This document shows positions 15,392-26,907 of a stretch of 64,000 bases of DNA, one piece after another. The DNA comes from Diplocarpon mali (lineage: Eukaryota > Ascomycota > Leotiomycetes > Helotiales > Drepanopezizaceae), in assembly GCA_024741835.1 (NCBI GenBank), contig JAENRP010000163.1, forward strand, positions 32,785-96,784, read 5' to 3'. Numbering within the stretch: position 1 is the first letter of the stretch; every line of letters begins with the position of its first letter. The notes beneath the pieces were generated by a model. It was not told the DNA's origin, made no database searches, and was given only the letters and a program-made list of their open reading frames with translations. Both the position numbers and the translations under genes were made by a program.

Positions 15392-17891
15392 TCAATTCTT
15401 CCGTCCCCGATGCAGCTTCCACTCCGCTCTCGCGACACGCATCAGTAGCTCTTCATCCCTGACTGGGATCCAGCTGGTGAGGATTTTCATGGCGCTCTCA
15501 AAGTCGCTGTCGAGTAGGATGTCGCGGGTACCATCAATGAGAGCTGCGCTCGTGGCGTGGATGATATCGAGAGTACCTGCAAACGGGCGCTCCGGGGTGG
15601 GCAAGCACGAGGGATCCGGGTCGCCGAGGAGCATGAAGACGTCCCAGACGCGAAGCTGGGCGGGGAAGGGGATCGAGTAGTTGAAGAGCGTGAGGTACCA
15701 CCTGGTGCCGTAGGCGGTAGGCTCGATGCTCATCTCGTCCTGGGCGTGTTAGTTTTCGGATCACGGCAAGATGGGGGAAATATGCTTACGAGTTTGGCAG
15801 AAACTGGGCCACCACTCAGCCATTTCTTGTGGAACTCATCAAGAGCGGCCATGAGTCCGGGGAACCCAGCTTCGTATAATTTATCGAGACCTCGCAATGT
15901 CCACATTCGCGTCAGCATAACGAAGGCCATCTCTTCATCATAGTAGCAGAGCAGAGTGGCAGCTAAACATGCCATGCCTTGCACATAGCCTGTATCCGGG
16001 AAGTACAAGGACAAGCAATGGAGGACACGGAACAGCAACCGTTGGCCTCCACGGTAGCGCCGACGGAACATGATGTGACTGTTAATCGTCCTCGGAACGT
16101 CCAGATCGATCTGAACGTCGTCTGCAGAACTCCTGTCCAATAGAGAATGGAAGACACGGATGGTCTGCTCGTCGGTTACACTATCCTTCCTCTTCTTCGC
16201 GGAGGAGCTCAAGAATGAGTGCCAGGCTGCCGCACGCCATCTGTCTGGAATACCTTTCCAAGTTCGCTCAATCAGCTTTGGGCTTGATGCATCGAACTCG
16301 AATGCCATCCCTTGGCCATCCTTGCCGGTCTTGACTGTCTTCGCCATCTTCCTCCACTTCTCCGTCCGTTCCCATTCCTTCTGCTTCATCAACTCGGCAG
16401 CCTTCCCGCTCTCTTCATGTTCGGCGATGTCGGCTAAACCAGGAGGGAGAGTGAGCATGTCACCAGCTTTATCCATTAACCGCCTGTCCTTGTTGCCGGG
16501 AAGATGATTGGTGGCAGATCTGATTCTGCTCGTGCTCCTCCGGGAGCCTGCTGAGGAGACGGTCCTCAAAGACTTGGCAGATACCTTGCCAGTGGGTGCG
16601 CGCTTACTGACGGTAGCCTTCGATGCCGCAATTGACCCAGTACGACCGAACATCTGTCTTCTTCTCGGTGTCTCGGAAGCCAGCTGGAGAGCGGTAGAGA
16701 CTCGCTGCGACGGCCTCGGCTCGGGAGTTCCAGGTCTCGAGACCTTGTGACTCAAATCAATGAACCCATAGCGATCAACATCATTTCCATCAACATCTTC
16801 CCAATCTTCAATGCCTCCAGCCAGTTCGTACTCCTGCCTGACTGACATGGCACTGCCAGGTCTGAAGGAGGCAATAATACCATCAGGACTCAAAAGTTCA
16901 GCTGTCCTGTCAAAATCAGTACCGAATCTCCAAGGTTTGTCAAGATACTGACTTGGGTATTGCAGCCTCTGTGAAAGCCTGCTCTGTACCGAGACACTCA
17001 GGAGTCCCTGGATTCGCACCAGCTTCCCAGTCGAGCTTAGATCCGTGTTCGTACATAGACCGCACCTTCTGTGATTCCTTTTCAAAGGCATCGGTTAGGA
17101 TTCTGATTGTTGGTGAGGTCAACATTGAGAAGCTCTGTTGCCTGCAGTGTATATTAGCGCAAGCCAAGATTCACCCTGGTACTAACATACTTGTTGCGCC
17201 CACCATATGCGCGATCTTGTCTCTTGATAGCCTTCTTACCACCTAGCATTACACTTCCCCTCTTGGAGAATGACAGCGTGTTTAAAAAATCCTCGTCCAT
17301 CAATTCCTCTGTATGGATAGGCGTAGTGATCGTAGGTGCAGTTCCAGACTCTCCAGGCGTCTTCTCAGCAGTTGAGACCCTAGTGTGACTCCCCTTCCGA
17401 GAGGCAGGTTTCCAGCGCAAGCCATTGGAACCTATGCTGGCACTCTTCTTTACAGGCTGTGACTCTGGGTTGGAAAATGTCGGCGACTGCAGCGGCACCG
17501 AGACCATCTGATTGGCATCAAAGTCAATCTCGATGCCCAGAATCTGCTCCTCCTCAATCACATCAGCAGTATTCACGCTCCCTTCCCTGGCCTTTGAGCT
17601 GGTTGTGGCCAGCCCGGAATCCCTCTTCCACTCCTCCTCAGTAATATCTGCGACACTCTGGGTTCGTCGAAGCGCAGGATGGGGTTCGGTCGGCGGAACG
17701 CGTGGTGGTGCGATCGTTACTGCGACTGGGGGTGTGCCAGCAATGGTTTCTTCGTATCGCAAGCCCATAACCTCATCTTCAAGACAGGTGGTGGAATTTG
17801 ATTGCGATTGTCTGATGGAGGTCGCGGAGGTCGCGAACGTCAAAGTGGTCGCGTGCGGACTGCTGGCAGTGGGAGGAGAGATGGAAGCCAT
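15392..17891 (-). CDS. TBC-domain Rab GTPase-activating protein
   Basis: Stimulates GTP hydrolysis by a Rab GTPase in membrane traffic. Best model on the minus strand: 17191-17891, 17066-17141, 15790-16968, 15392-15739, giving 767 aa. The N-terminal half is Ser/Thr/Pro-rich and probably disordered, with KKSAS and SRKGSH basic patches. The TBC domain starts at RTWKGIPDRWRAAAWHSFLS. It has the arginine-finger motif IDLDVPRT and the glutamine-finger motif YVQGM, so both catalytic fingers are present. The last intron (15740-15789) has clear GTAAGC and CAG ends. The join between exons 2 and 3 is uncertain: the reading frame changes between about 17065 and 16968. I chose donor GTGCGG with acceptor TTTCACAG, but a GTACGA donor slightly downstream also works, and a one-base sequence error cannot be excluded. 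The Rab target is unknown. Confidence 0.9.
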
Positions 17892-19659
17892 GCTGCATGT
17901 TCTTGCGATTCAGGTGAGACTGGTGTAGGATAGATAAGCTGTTGCGATATGCGACCTTGTCAGACGCGGCCTATACCTGCAGGTTTGCGTTGCTGCGCGT
18001 TGCGATGCGATACAAAAACGCTTGCGATCTCGCCAACGGCAGCTGTGATATACCGTCAAGTCGCTGTGCAATGAGCTGTGTTGGAAGACACCCTCAAGCG
18101 TGTGCGTGCGCGTGTGCGTGAATCGAACGAAGTGCGCAAACCCAGGCAGGAGCGAAAGAGTGAAGGTGTGCTTTCGTGAGATGGGAGAGCAAGGAACGTC
18201 TGGGGGGGAAACTGGAGATCTGAGTATGCAGAGAAGTCAGAAGCCAGAAGGCAGAAGTCCAAGGAAGAGATCGACCAGGCTGGAGGGATAGTCTGGGGTG
18301 GTGTCGTGTAGGCAGCGTTGTGAAGTGAGTGTAGGGTCGCACTGTAGGTAGCTATGTAGTAGTACAGCATGAGGATTTCCTCAATCTGCTTGCGCCCTTC
18401 CTGACGCTAGAGGTGTAGGTACTGTATGGCTACTGCATTATCGGTGCAGGAGTCCAGGCGTAATGATCCAGGTTGGAACTGTGTAGGTATGATGGTATCT
18501 TAGAGTAAGCTGCCGCCTTCGGAGCGCAAAAGCCTTGATCGCGCGCTAGGAATAATCAAGAAATCCGAGGTAGATCGCACGGCAGAAGCCGGGGGGGGGG
18601 GTTGGGCCTTGGGACGGTCTTTTCTTTTCTTATTTTCTTATCCTGGCTTGGGAGCAAGGGGCCGGCGAGCCTAATGATTCTCCCTGGGCCAACGCCGTGT
18701 GCAACGGGGGTCTCTGTGCGAGGAGAGGAAGAGAGGAAGAGACGAAGAGACGAAGAAAAGGTGACTCCGTGCTTCGGGGGATCGAGGAGACTTTAGTTGC
18801 TGGCAACGATCCGAGTGAGTCTCGGGTCTGGGCGAGCCAGGGGCTTCGATGTGTTGTTCGCTAGTTGTGCTGGCAGCTTCTTACGTGGAAGAGTGGATGA
18901 GAGAATTAGAGGTGGTGAGGAGAGGTGAGGAGAGGTGAGGAGAGGTGAGGAGAGGTGAGGAGAGGTGAGGAGAAGTGAGGGAGAGGTAAAGCGAAGAGAG
19001 GTTGTGCTGGGTGCGCTGCATCTGCAAGTCGAGATTCATCTGAACTTTTCGTTGGGGTCCTGGCCGGGTGCGGGCCCAGGGAGTCCGAGTTACAACCGCA
19101 TCGTCCCCATGAGAGGTTGTATCTTCCTACCTGCACTGGTAGAACTGCAGCAAGCAGCACGAGAGAGAGGTCGCGCATCGGTCTGTACCCGATCGTGAGA
19201 GAGAGAGAGAGGAACAACGGTCTGCTCTGCCATCCTCGGGACGAGCCCAAAGCAAAGGGGGCTTCTGAACCCGTGAGATAAGCCCGTTAGACGCTGCACA
19301 AGGCTCGAATGTCTCACACCTCCCAGAGTCATGATTGGTCCATCTCACTCGCAAGCAAGAGATAACCTTCCTTGTGGTGGGAGATGAGAAGCAAGCCATC
19401 GCTGATGCAGGTACCAAAATTCACACTATCGCAAGACATCTACTCAACTCCTTGACGGCGGAATGAGATCTGCCCACCCTGGTCCGTCTCAATACCGTCC
19501 TCGGAGAACGAGAACGCCTACCAACACCACGCCAAATGTCATCCCGATGCCTCGTTCTCTGCACGCCAGCCCATGCACATCCCGCTTCCCCCCATTTCCC
19601 TCACACATATCCTCATTCCCCTCACATGCCCGCATCCCCCTCACATGCCCTCATCCCCC
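17892..19659. other. intergenic region with G/A-rich repeats
   Basis: Lies upstream of the Rab GAP and downstream of the ankyrin-DIL gene. It holds G/A- and C/T-rich stretches, including a 10-bp tandem repeat at 18912-18978. C/T-rich DNA just before 17892 on the minus strand is consistent with a fungal promoter or 5' leader. No coding frame with a domain is seen. Confidence 0.5.
18912..18978. repeat. 10-bp tandem repeat, about 7 copies
   Basis: The unit GGTGAGGAGA is repeated almost perfectly about seven times, and the last copy is slightly changed. The strand asymmetry is purine-rich on plus. It is noncoding, between the Rab GAP and ankyrin-DIL genes. Confidence 0.85.
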
Positions 19660-22279
19660 TCACACATCCTCGTTCTCCCAGTCGCGCTCCGCATAAGTCG
19701 AGTGGGCTCTCCCACCACTCAGGTCTAGCTTGGCGAGGAACTCGGCCGGGACCGTAGGGATGTATTTACGTTCGCGCTCGCGATTCAGCCCGCCGAAGCC
19801 GGCGCCATAGCTGACGAGCATGTCGGTGCTGGTTGGGAGGGAGAAGGGGAGCATGAGTGATGGGTCGAGGAGGAGGTGCTCGGGTGCGTCGTCTTCGTCC
19901 TCCTGTAGCACATCTGGGGGGAGTGACTTGCCGTTCGAATCGGGCGTGTCGGGTATTTGCCCGTTCGAGGTCTTGCGAGTCGGGGTAGTCGGGATGCCTG
20001 ACTCCCGCCGCCTGCTCCGTTGCTGCTCTTTTCGTATCTGCGTTTCCTTTTGGAGGTTGATCAGGTACTTCATAGCGCTTTTTGGAAGGCCTTTCTCTCC
20101 TACTTCGGGTCGGTAGTGTTTCACGGCATGGATCAATTGCTGGGGTGTCAGTCGTGTGAGCTGCTGGAGCGTACCGACAAGCGCTTCGAAGTCGTCGTGT
20201 CCTAGTGACGAAAAGCACTGCAGCCACTGTAGCAGCTGGATGACAGGTGCCAAATGATGGCGGGCTGATTCGATGGTAGGTTCGCCGCTCGATGTCATGG
20301 ATCCATGCTCATAGTGCTCTGGCTGCCGATTGTTCGTCCGAGACCAATCTTCCAAGCTGGAAATATTCATGCGGATCTGCATGGCCTTAGTACGAGCTAG
20401 ATATTTGCGATCCGACATGATGCGGTTGAACAATTCAGCCCCCAGCCAATACAAGAGTTGAGCCAGAATTTGAGCCGTGATAACAGAGTGGATGTCGTAT
20501 AGGTCCAATACAAAAAGAGTGGATGACAATAGTGATGTGACGTTTCGGGGGGAGGGTTTGGCTCTTGCCTTTGGCGAGGGCGGTCGGAATCGCTTCTCCG
20601 CAGGCAGCTCCTTTACCTGATTCTTCCTCTTGAAAATCTTCCATTCATTCTGGAATGTGATATCCTCAAACCCCGGGATCGTCTCGTGGTCCAGCATAGC
20701 TGGGTCAAGAACCTTGTCCATTCTCCTCTCCGCATCTCTGATAATCAAGATGAAGATTTCGTTGAGAAGTTCCGCCAGCTGTAGCTGAAATTCCGATGTC
20801 GACTCCACTAGACCGGCGTCTTTCTTTAGGTAGTGCAGTAACAACGTGGCATTTGAGATCCAGAATGCCAGGATCGTCATATCCCATTGATGCGTCTCAA
20901 CCACGTCGTTGATCTTGTCCATGGCAGTGATCAAAAGTTTCGCGAGAAGATCTTGGTTGGCATGATAATGAGCATACCGCGCACTTAAAAACAGAATGTT
21001 TGCAGGGACGGGCTTCTGAGATGGTGAACGCTGAGGGGTCATATTCGTGATGACGATGTCCAGAATCCGGCTCAACTCGCTCTCCTGAAACACAAACATT
21101 TGATCGTGTAGACATCTGCTCCAGTCGAATTCCTGCGCTTCTTCTTCAAGTTCTGCTGGAGACTAAATCGTGTCAATGGCCGCATATTTCATTTTCTGGA
21201 TTCGGTTGGCTCACCTCGGGTTGATCGTCGATCCCCATATTTCCCAAGTCGACCTCTAGGTCCCGAGCACTCTCCATCATCATACGTCTCCTCAACTCAT
21301 TCTCAGCCATCTCCTCTTCGAACTTATCCTGAGAGAACCCGGGGTTGTAGAAGTCATCCGTAACTCCAACATTTCCTATCTGATTCCCATATCCATGATC
21401 ATGTAGGTAGTCCGAGATATCGCTGTCCGGAGCCACAAAATCGAAAGCCGTTCGTCCAGACGATGACTTTATATCCGTGGAGGCGCCTCTTTCCAACAAT
21501 ATTTTTGTGATTCCCGTATGCCGGTTGCTCATTGCCCACATCAAGGCACTCCACTGATTGCGGTCCTGGATATCGAGCTTAGCCCCAGCGTCCAGCAGTG
21601 CAGTAACCACAGCTTCGTGACCCTAGCACCTGTTTAGTAGATTTTCCACTCAAAAAAAAATCCAGAGCGTAGCTTACAAAACAGCTAGCATATATCAGGG
21701 GAGCGGTTCCCTCTTCATCGGGCGCATTAATATCCACGAACCCCTTTGCCTTCCCTGACAATATCCGCTCAACCCGATCCACGTCCCCATTGCTTGCAGC
21801 CATGTTCAATAGCCTTTGTAGAGTGTCCTTCTTCTGGCTATCTGACAGCTTTTCATCAGAAGCCACAGCATCTTCATCCTGGGAAGCAGATCCATCCCGG
21901 TGCGCTGCTTGGGCTGCAAGCATCTCCATTAGTCTGGTGTCGCTATCCCCAAGCTTCTGCGCAGTCACGACATCGTCGAAACCTTCTTCGTCAAGTGAAA
22001 GGCTGTTGAACTGCAGTGGCTTCGCAAGGGCGGGCGTGGTGAGGAATTGTGATTGTCCTGGCGTAACATTGTTAAAGAGTCTCACAAGCTTAAAATCTTG
22101 AGAGGGAACTGTGTACCTTGCCAGGGGTCATACATCTCTGCCTCGGGAGTGTAATGTGAAGAGACGTTCTTCCGGTCATCTAAGGATTTGGGCAGGTCTT
22201 CTGGTAAGGTCCTAGGTTGCTTTGGGGCCTCATCTCCAAAGCCTCCGCTGAGATCCCCGCCATTGTCTCCAATATCCAT
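19660..22279 (-). CDS. ankyrin repeat and DIL (dilute) domain protein
   Basis: Minus-strand exons 22117-22279, 21678-22057, 21215-21622 and 19660-21162 give 817 aa in frame. An acidic N-terminus is followed by ankyrin repeats (about residues 120-250), with typical helical turns such as APLIYASC, EAVVTALLDAGAKLDIQDR and TGITKILLERGASTDIKS. The C-terminal half (about 330-650) matches the dilute/DIL cargo-binding fold of class V myosin tails: an ILFLSARYAHYH start, HQWDMTILAFWISNATLLLHYL, and QLLYWLGAELFNRIMSDRKYLART. The tail after this is charged and low in complexity. In fungi this ankyrin-plus-DIL arrangement without a motor is a known uncharacterised family. A role in organelle or vesicle attachment is inference from the DIL domain. 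The first splice (donor GTACAC, acceptor ACGCCAG) is chosen because it joins WQ to GQSQFLTTP with no frame break. Confidence 0.92.
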
Positions 22280-22727
22280 TGTAGAATGAGGAGGACTTCA
22301 TGTAGCCCGAACTCATCTGCAGATTCACATGCAAGAGCCTGGGGGGTGAAGCTATATTCTGAATTAGATCTTGGTTTGTGCGAAGTTCCGAAAATATGTT
22401 GTTCAGGTATCTGCAAGATGACGAGGTGTTGACAATTCCACAAATGCGCTAGTGGTGTGCATTGTGCTCTGGCTGGGCAGTCAAGGCTCCCTGCTGGCGG
22501 CCACTTTGTATGCTTCTTTCAACAGCAGCATCACTGGAATTAAAATTCGACTCACTACTTTGACTGTAGGCACAACGGGATCGAAGATAGCGGGTTATCG
22601 CAATAACAAGGCAGAACAGAGATCACTCCGTCAGGTAGCATTCACTACCTGTGTATTGCCTGCCAGATGAACATCACATTACACGATAGAAAATCATACA
22701 AATCATCACCTCTATCTATTTTCAAAA

Positions 22728-24014
22728 CTAAATACTTCTTTTTGCGAAAACTCTGATTCTCTTCACCCCTCCATCAGGTATCATGACCAGCTTCACATGA
22801 GTGAAAGGCTTGTCCTTCACTAATGATTCAAACTCATGCTCCTGGTCCGGGCCACATTTGCTTGGGGCAACGACATCAGTCCAACCATCAGCAAATGCAC
22901 CTGGGTCTCCCTCTCTGCACCATTCAATAGCCTCCACTTTGACCTTCTGGGGAAAGTTGCCCCTGAAGAATGCGGTATCCACCAATAGATTCTGGATTCT
23001 GGCTTTGGCTCCGAGCCGAATCACCGCCCAGTCAACATGGTCCTTTTCTCTTGATCGCGAGGTCTCCCATCCATCACCCATATCCTTTCCTCGTCCTGGA
23101 AGAGTGAGGTTGGAGATCACGCCGAAGTGCTGGTCACTGCATGAGACGGCAACACCCCCGTTTTGAGCACCAGCAAGATCAAGTATAGCGTCTGTGTCTT
23201 CGGGGAAGACTGGGACAGCATGACCGAACAATCTGAATCTGGCGATACCACCGTCAGGATACATGTTCAGTCTGACATGCGTGTAGGCCTTATTCGTCGG
23301 GACATTCAACTTCCAGCCAAATCTCTGAGAAGGGCCACACTCTTGAAGCCCGAGAATAGTCTCCCACTTCCCCTTCTCTCCCTTCCAGCCAATAACCTCC
23401 CCATCATCGGAGCTGAAGACGCCTTCCACCGAGATAGCTGGAGCGTGGTTACCGGAGAAGAAGGCAGTGTCAACTTCAATCCCCTCGACAGTGCCCGAGG
23501 CTACACCAAGGCGGATTACCACGTAGTCGAACGGCGCGCTATTGTGTCGCCGTGTCTCCCAGCCGTCGTACCAGGCCCCCGAGTAGACCATCTTCCCGGG
23601 TTGCCTGATAGGAGGCGTTGGGGTCAACAAGTTAGATGCTTCTGCAAACCACTCATCGGAGAACGAGAGCACCTTGCCTCCAAGTGCTGCAGAGATCAGA
23701 TCTGATGGAATTTTAGCTGGTATTATCGTGTTATATTGTCACGTGTAGAAAGAGGGGTCAAGAGTTGGGGGAAGGGGGTGCAGCCTGGGTGCAAGCCTCC
23801 TCCTTCGAGTACAGGCTCCCGTGTGATCTTCACGCCGTCCTCATAGACAATATGCCTCGAGCGAAGACTTCTCCACCTGACAATCGATGGCGACACAAGC
23901 ACCGGAATCTTTGTACGCACCGACGGTCGAGGAACGAAAAGTGCCGTCGATCTTGTCTGCTGCCACAGGCGTAGCAGCCACATTCTCGGTTTTGTACTCG
24001 GAGTTGAAGGTCAT
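22728..24014 (-). CDS. DAL2: allantoicase
   Basis: Hydrolyses allantoate to ureidoglycolate and urea in purine (allantoin) breakdown, used when good nitrogen sources are scarce. Exon 2 (22728-23716) is certain: it carries two copies of the allantoicase domain, each with a Trp-Glu-Thr block (YDGWETRRHN and GDGWETSRS) followed by VIRLG, a hydrophobic VDTAFF strand and HVRL/HVKL plus PDGG. The common N-terminal block DLISAALGGKV lies at its start but has no in-frame ATG, so a 5' exon is required. I propose 23921-24014 (donor GTGCGT, acceptor CCAG), which encodes a short leader ending in KIDGTFRSSTV. The total is then 360 aa, close to the usual length. The 204-nt intron is long for this window, so the 5' exon is less sure than the rest. 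It lies 448 bp from the start of the ankyrin-DIL gene on the same strand; they are separate units. No other allantoin gene is nearby. Confidence 0.93.
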
Positions 24015-24847
24015 CTTGAAAGCCCTTGATGATAGGTGTGGATGGTCGTGGTCTGTCGGGGCAGAAAGTCAAGCTTTCCGCAAAGGAGCCTTGAATTCCT
24101 GTCGAGTCGAGTCGGGAGTAATAATAGAGAGAGGCGGCGAAGGGCTCTCTCTCTCTATCTCTCTCTCTCTCTTATCGGCCACCTCGGATCGATAAGAAAG
24201 CAAGCAAGCGATACGGCTCACTGTGCGTGTATTATAGCAAGACTTCCAAGCTCAACCGCATCTGCAGCCGCGCATGGGCAGAGGCGGGAGTCACTTTGGC
24301 TTCTCTAATCAAATCAAAGCAAGCAAGCAAGCATGTTTGCGGATGTTACCTGTTGATATCGCTACTGCCGACAACCGAAGGAGGTTTCTTGTGATGAACA
24401 TCGCCCTCAGGTGACACGCGCTTGGAGATGAGAGGCGTGCGTCTGACCTCGTCTGGGCATCAGAGCAAGCAGCATTTCCAGCCGTGTTGTGTTGTCTCTT
24501 TCTGATGTCTTTCTTCTCTCTGGGACGAGGGCAAACTCGGGAAACTCGTACTTTTCCGAAGTGCTATGGCACAGTAACCAGTGCTGACCACACAGCTGCG
24601 GTGATTGGCCCAATCCGGATCGTAGCGTCATTCCGCTGAGGGGTCGGTCGTAAGCGGAAGCGGGATTGAATAAGGTGCCACTCGATTCGACTCCACTCCT
24701 CATATATAAAGTCCTGTTCTGCGCAACAATAGAGGTTGGCATGTTTCTGCATCTCCCGTCACAAAAACCACTCTAGCCTCCGATTCTTCTAGACGACTCG
24801 ACTGCCTCACCCACCTCCTGAAGCTGTGCAATTTGCAGTAACCTATC
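24015..24847. other. divergent promoter region of allantoicase and b561 genes
   Basis: The two flanking genes are transcribed away from each other. A CT microsatellite at about 24146-24172 and an AAGC/AGCA run near 24310-24332 lie in it. No GATA cluster stands out by eye. There is a TATA-like box close to the b561 gene (separate entry). Confidence 0.5.
24713..24720 (+). promoter_or_regulatory. TATA-box-like site
   Basis: TATATAAA lies 128 bp upstream of the b561 start codon, at a distance that allows a short 5' leader. Assigned by sequence only. Confidence 0.5.
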
Positions 24848-25656
24848 ATGGCATCTGCAACTGGAATCCCCGAGACGACTAATATTCCACAGCAAGGAAC
24901 GGGCGAAGATGAGCCCCTTCTGGGAAGGCCAGGAGATGCAGCTCAGCCAGAAGGTCGACCTCTCTACTACAACCTGATCATCGGTTGGTTTCCCCAAAAC
25001 TTCTCTCGTGACTTCTCCAGAGCTCCGACTAATCGTCCTCCCCCCCCCCTCGATCAGGTACCGCCATCATTGCGCAAGCTGGTATAGTCCTCCTGACAGC
25101 CTCTGTCTGGGCCAGCGTCTTCCTCCATCCATTAATTCTATTCTCCGCCCATCCTCTCCTCAACTCTGCCGGCCTTCTCGTCCTCACCCAGTCGATCCTC
25201 CTCCTACAACCAACGCACACCCCAGCGCAGAAGCGCCAAGGCACAGTCTCGCATTTCATCCTCAACAACGTAGCTCTCGATGCCCTCGTTGCCGGCCTGA
25301 TTGTGATTGAGTACAACAAGATTTCGCACGGCGGAATTCATTTTGTATCGGCCCATGCGATTCTCGGGCTTGTCACCTACATCCTGTTGGGCATCCAGGC
25401 ATTGGTAGGCTTTACGGCGTACTATGTACCGCAGCTCTATGGAAGCGTGGAAAATGCCAAGTCGTTGTACAAGTGGCATCGATTGAGTGGATACTTGGTT
25501 CTTACGCTGCTGCTGGCTACCGTTGCAGCTGCCACGCAGACGGACTACAATAAGAATGTGTTGGGTATCAGATTGTGGGCTGTCATCATCTCGTCGGCCT
25601 TGATACTCGTGGGCGTGATCCCTAGAATCAAGAAGCAGAAGCTTGGGTGGGCATAA
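24848..25656 (+). CDS. cytochrome b561-domain membrane protein
   Basis: Exons 24848-24983 and 25058-25656 give 244 aa, joined through G|GT. After a polar N-terminus of about 45 residues there are five or six hydrophobic helices with the b561 pattern. Candidate heme-ligating histidines fall in pairs: FSAHPLL, SHFILNN, SAHAILGL and YKWHRLSGY. b561 proteins pass electrons across a membrane, often using ascorbate, to reduce ferric iron or other acceptors outside; the donor and acceptor here are unknown. Short C-terminal RIKKQK is probably cytosolic. The intron has a weak GTTGGT donor but an acceptable CAG acceptor, and splicing restores the helix that begins TAIIAQAG. Fungal members often carry a DOMON domain in front; none is seen here. 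Confidence 0.88.
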
Positions 25657-26907
25657 TCAGTGAAGCCAAGCGGAGCATCTGGATAACAAATACTACGGAG
25701 GTGTCCTTGTCGTCAAGACGTTGCCGAGGAACGTTATGCGAATGGCTGGCTTGTGTGAAAAAGCAGTCTACAGAGCATATCGATCGTCGCGCTTGAAAAT
25801 GCATTGGGTTGGCGTTACAAGTATGTCTGTTCAATGGCTTTGCAAAATACAGCATTTGGCACGGAACTTCTGGTTCGAATTATTGATGATATAATGGTAG
25901 ACTTTGTGCTGTTCATCTGTAATGTGTTTGACGTTTGGCGCTTGTCATCCAATTAGCGTACTGCTGTATGTAAAATATACCGTCCAGCAACTCGGATGTC
26001 GGAAGTCATTTCATTGACTCAAGAATCCAAGTCGCTGGATTCATCAATCTCTGGATGCATGGAAGCAGCGCTTGGACGGTTCATCCAGAATCATTCTTCC
26101 CCATGTCTAAGGTTCGATGAGAACTCCCACTTCACGATCCACAACTCCACAAAATACCAATAGTAAATATTTTACGGAGCGTGGAGGCGCCTAGAGCTTG
26201 ACTACAATTTTACTTCTTTGCCGTATTATCAATTTTCTATTCATTCTGATCAGACTTTGACGCGGTAGAGACCTTTCTGCCGGTTTTTCCCATCACCTGC
26301 TTCCCTAACGTCGGAGAGAACCTGAGAACATTCATGTTCTTAACTCCGTATTTATTCATATTCGGCGAACTTCTCTTCATCATCTTGAGCTTTTCATAGG
26401 TAGGGTACAAACTCTTCCACTCTCACGCCACTATCAAAACGACACGTTTCTCGACTCTTTGATCAGCAGCAGTATGTCGAATCCCCCTCTGATTCCAGAG
26501 AAAGAGCCGTGGACTAACGTTCGTTCAGCTTGTTTGTTCTGCAAGCTTGGGCTTGGGCTCTCTCAGTAAGATCGAGAGGCTTAAATCGAGTTCATTTCAA
26601 AACCCTTTCACTGGGAAATGAAAATCAGGCACCGTCACATCATAATCATGACCTCGCCATTCCGCTACTCCAGCTTTCTTCACATGAACTGATACTTGAT
26701 CACGGCTCTCGCATAGTCAGTCGTTGGAGTTCACTTTACTCAAGGCTGAGACTCTGGTGCAGGGGGTTGGAGTTCACCTCTCACGCTTCACTTCCACGTA
26801 CATAACTAACAAACCTTGACTACAATCTCAGAAAATATATTACAAGAATCCATCCGAGAAATACAGACAGAACCTCACAATACACCTACTCAAAAGAAAA
26901 ACCCACC
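25657..26907. other. intergenic region, no gene seen
   Basis: This 1.25 kb is more A/T-rich than its flanks and holds the 3' end of the b561 gene and a C/T- and A-rich leader before the 2EXR gene. An open frame at 26530-26805 has no recognisable feature. Confidence 0.5.
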
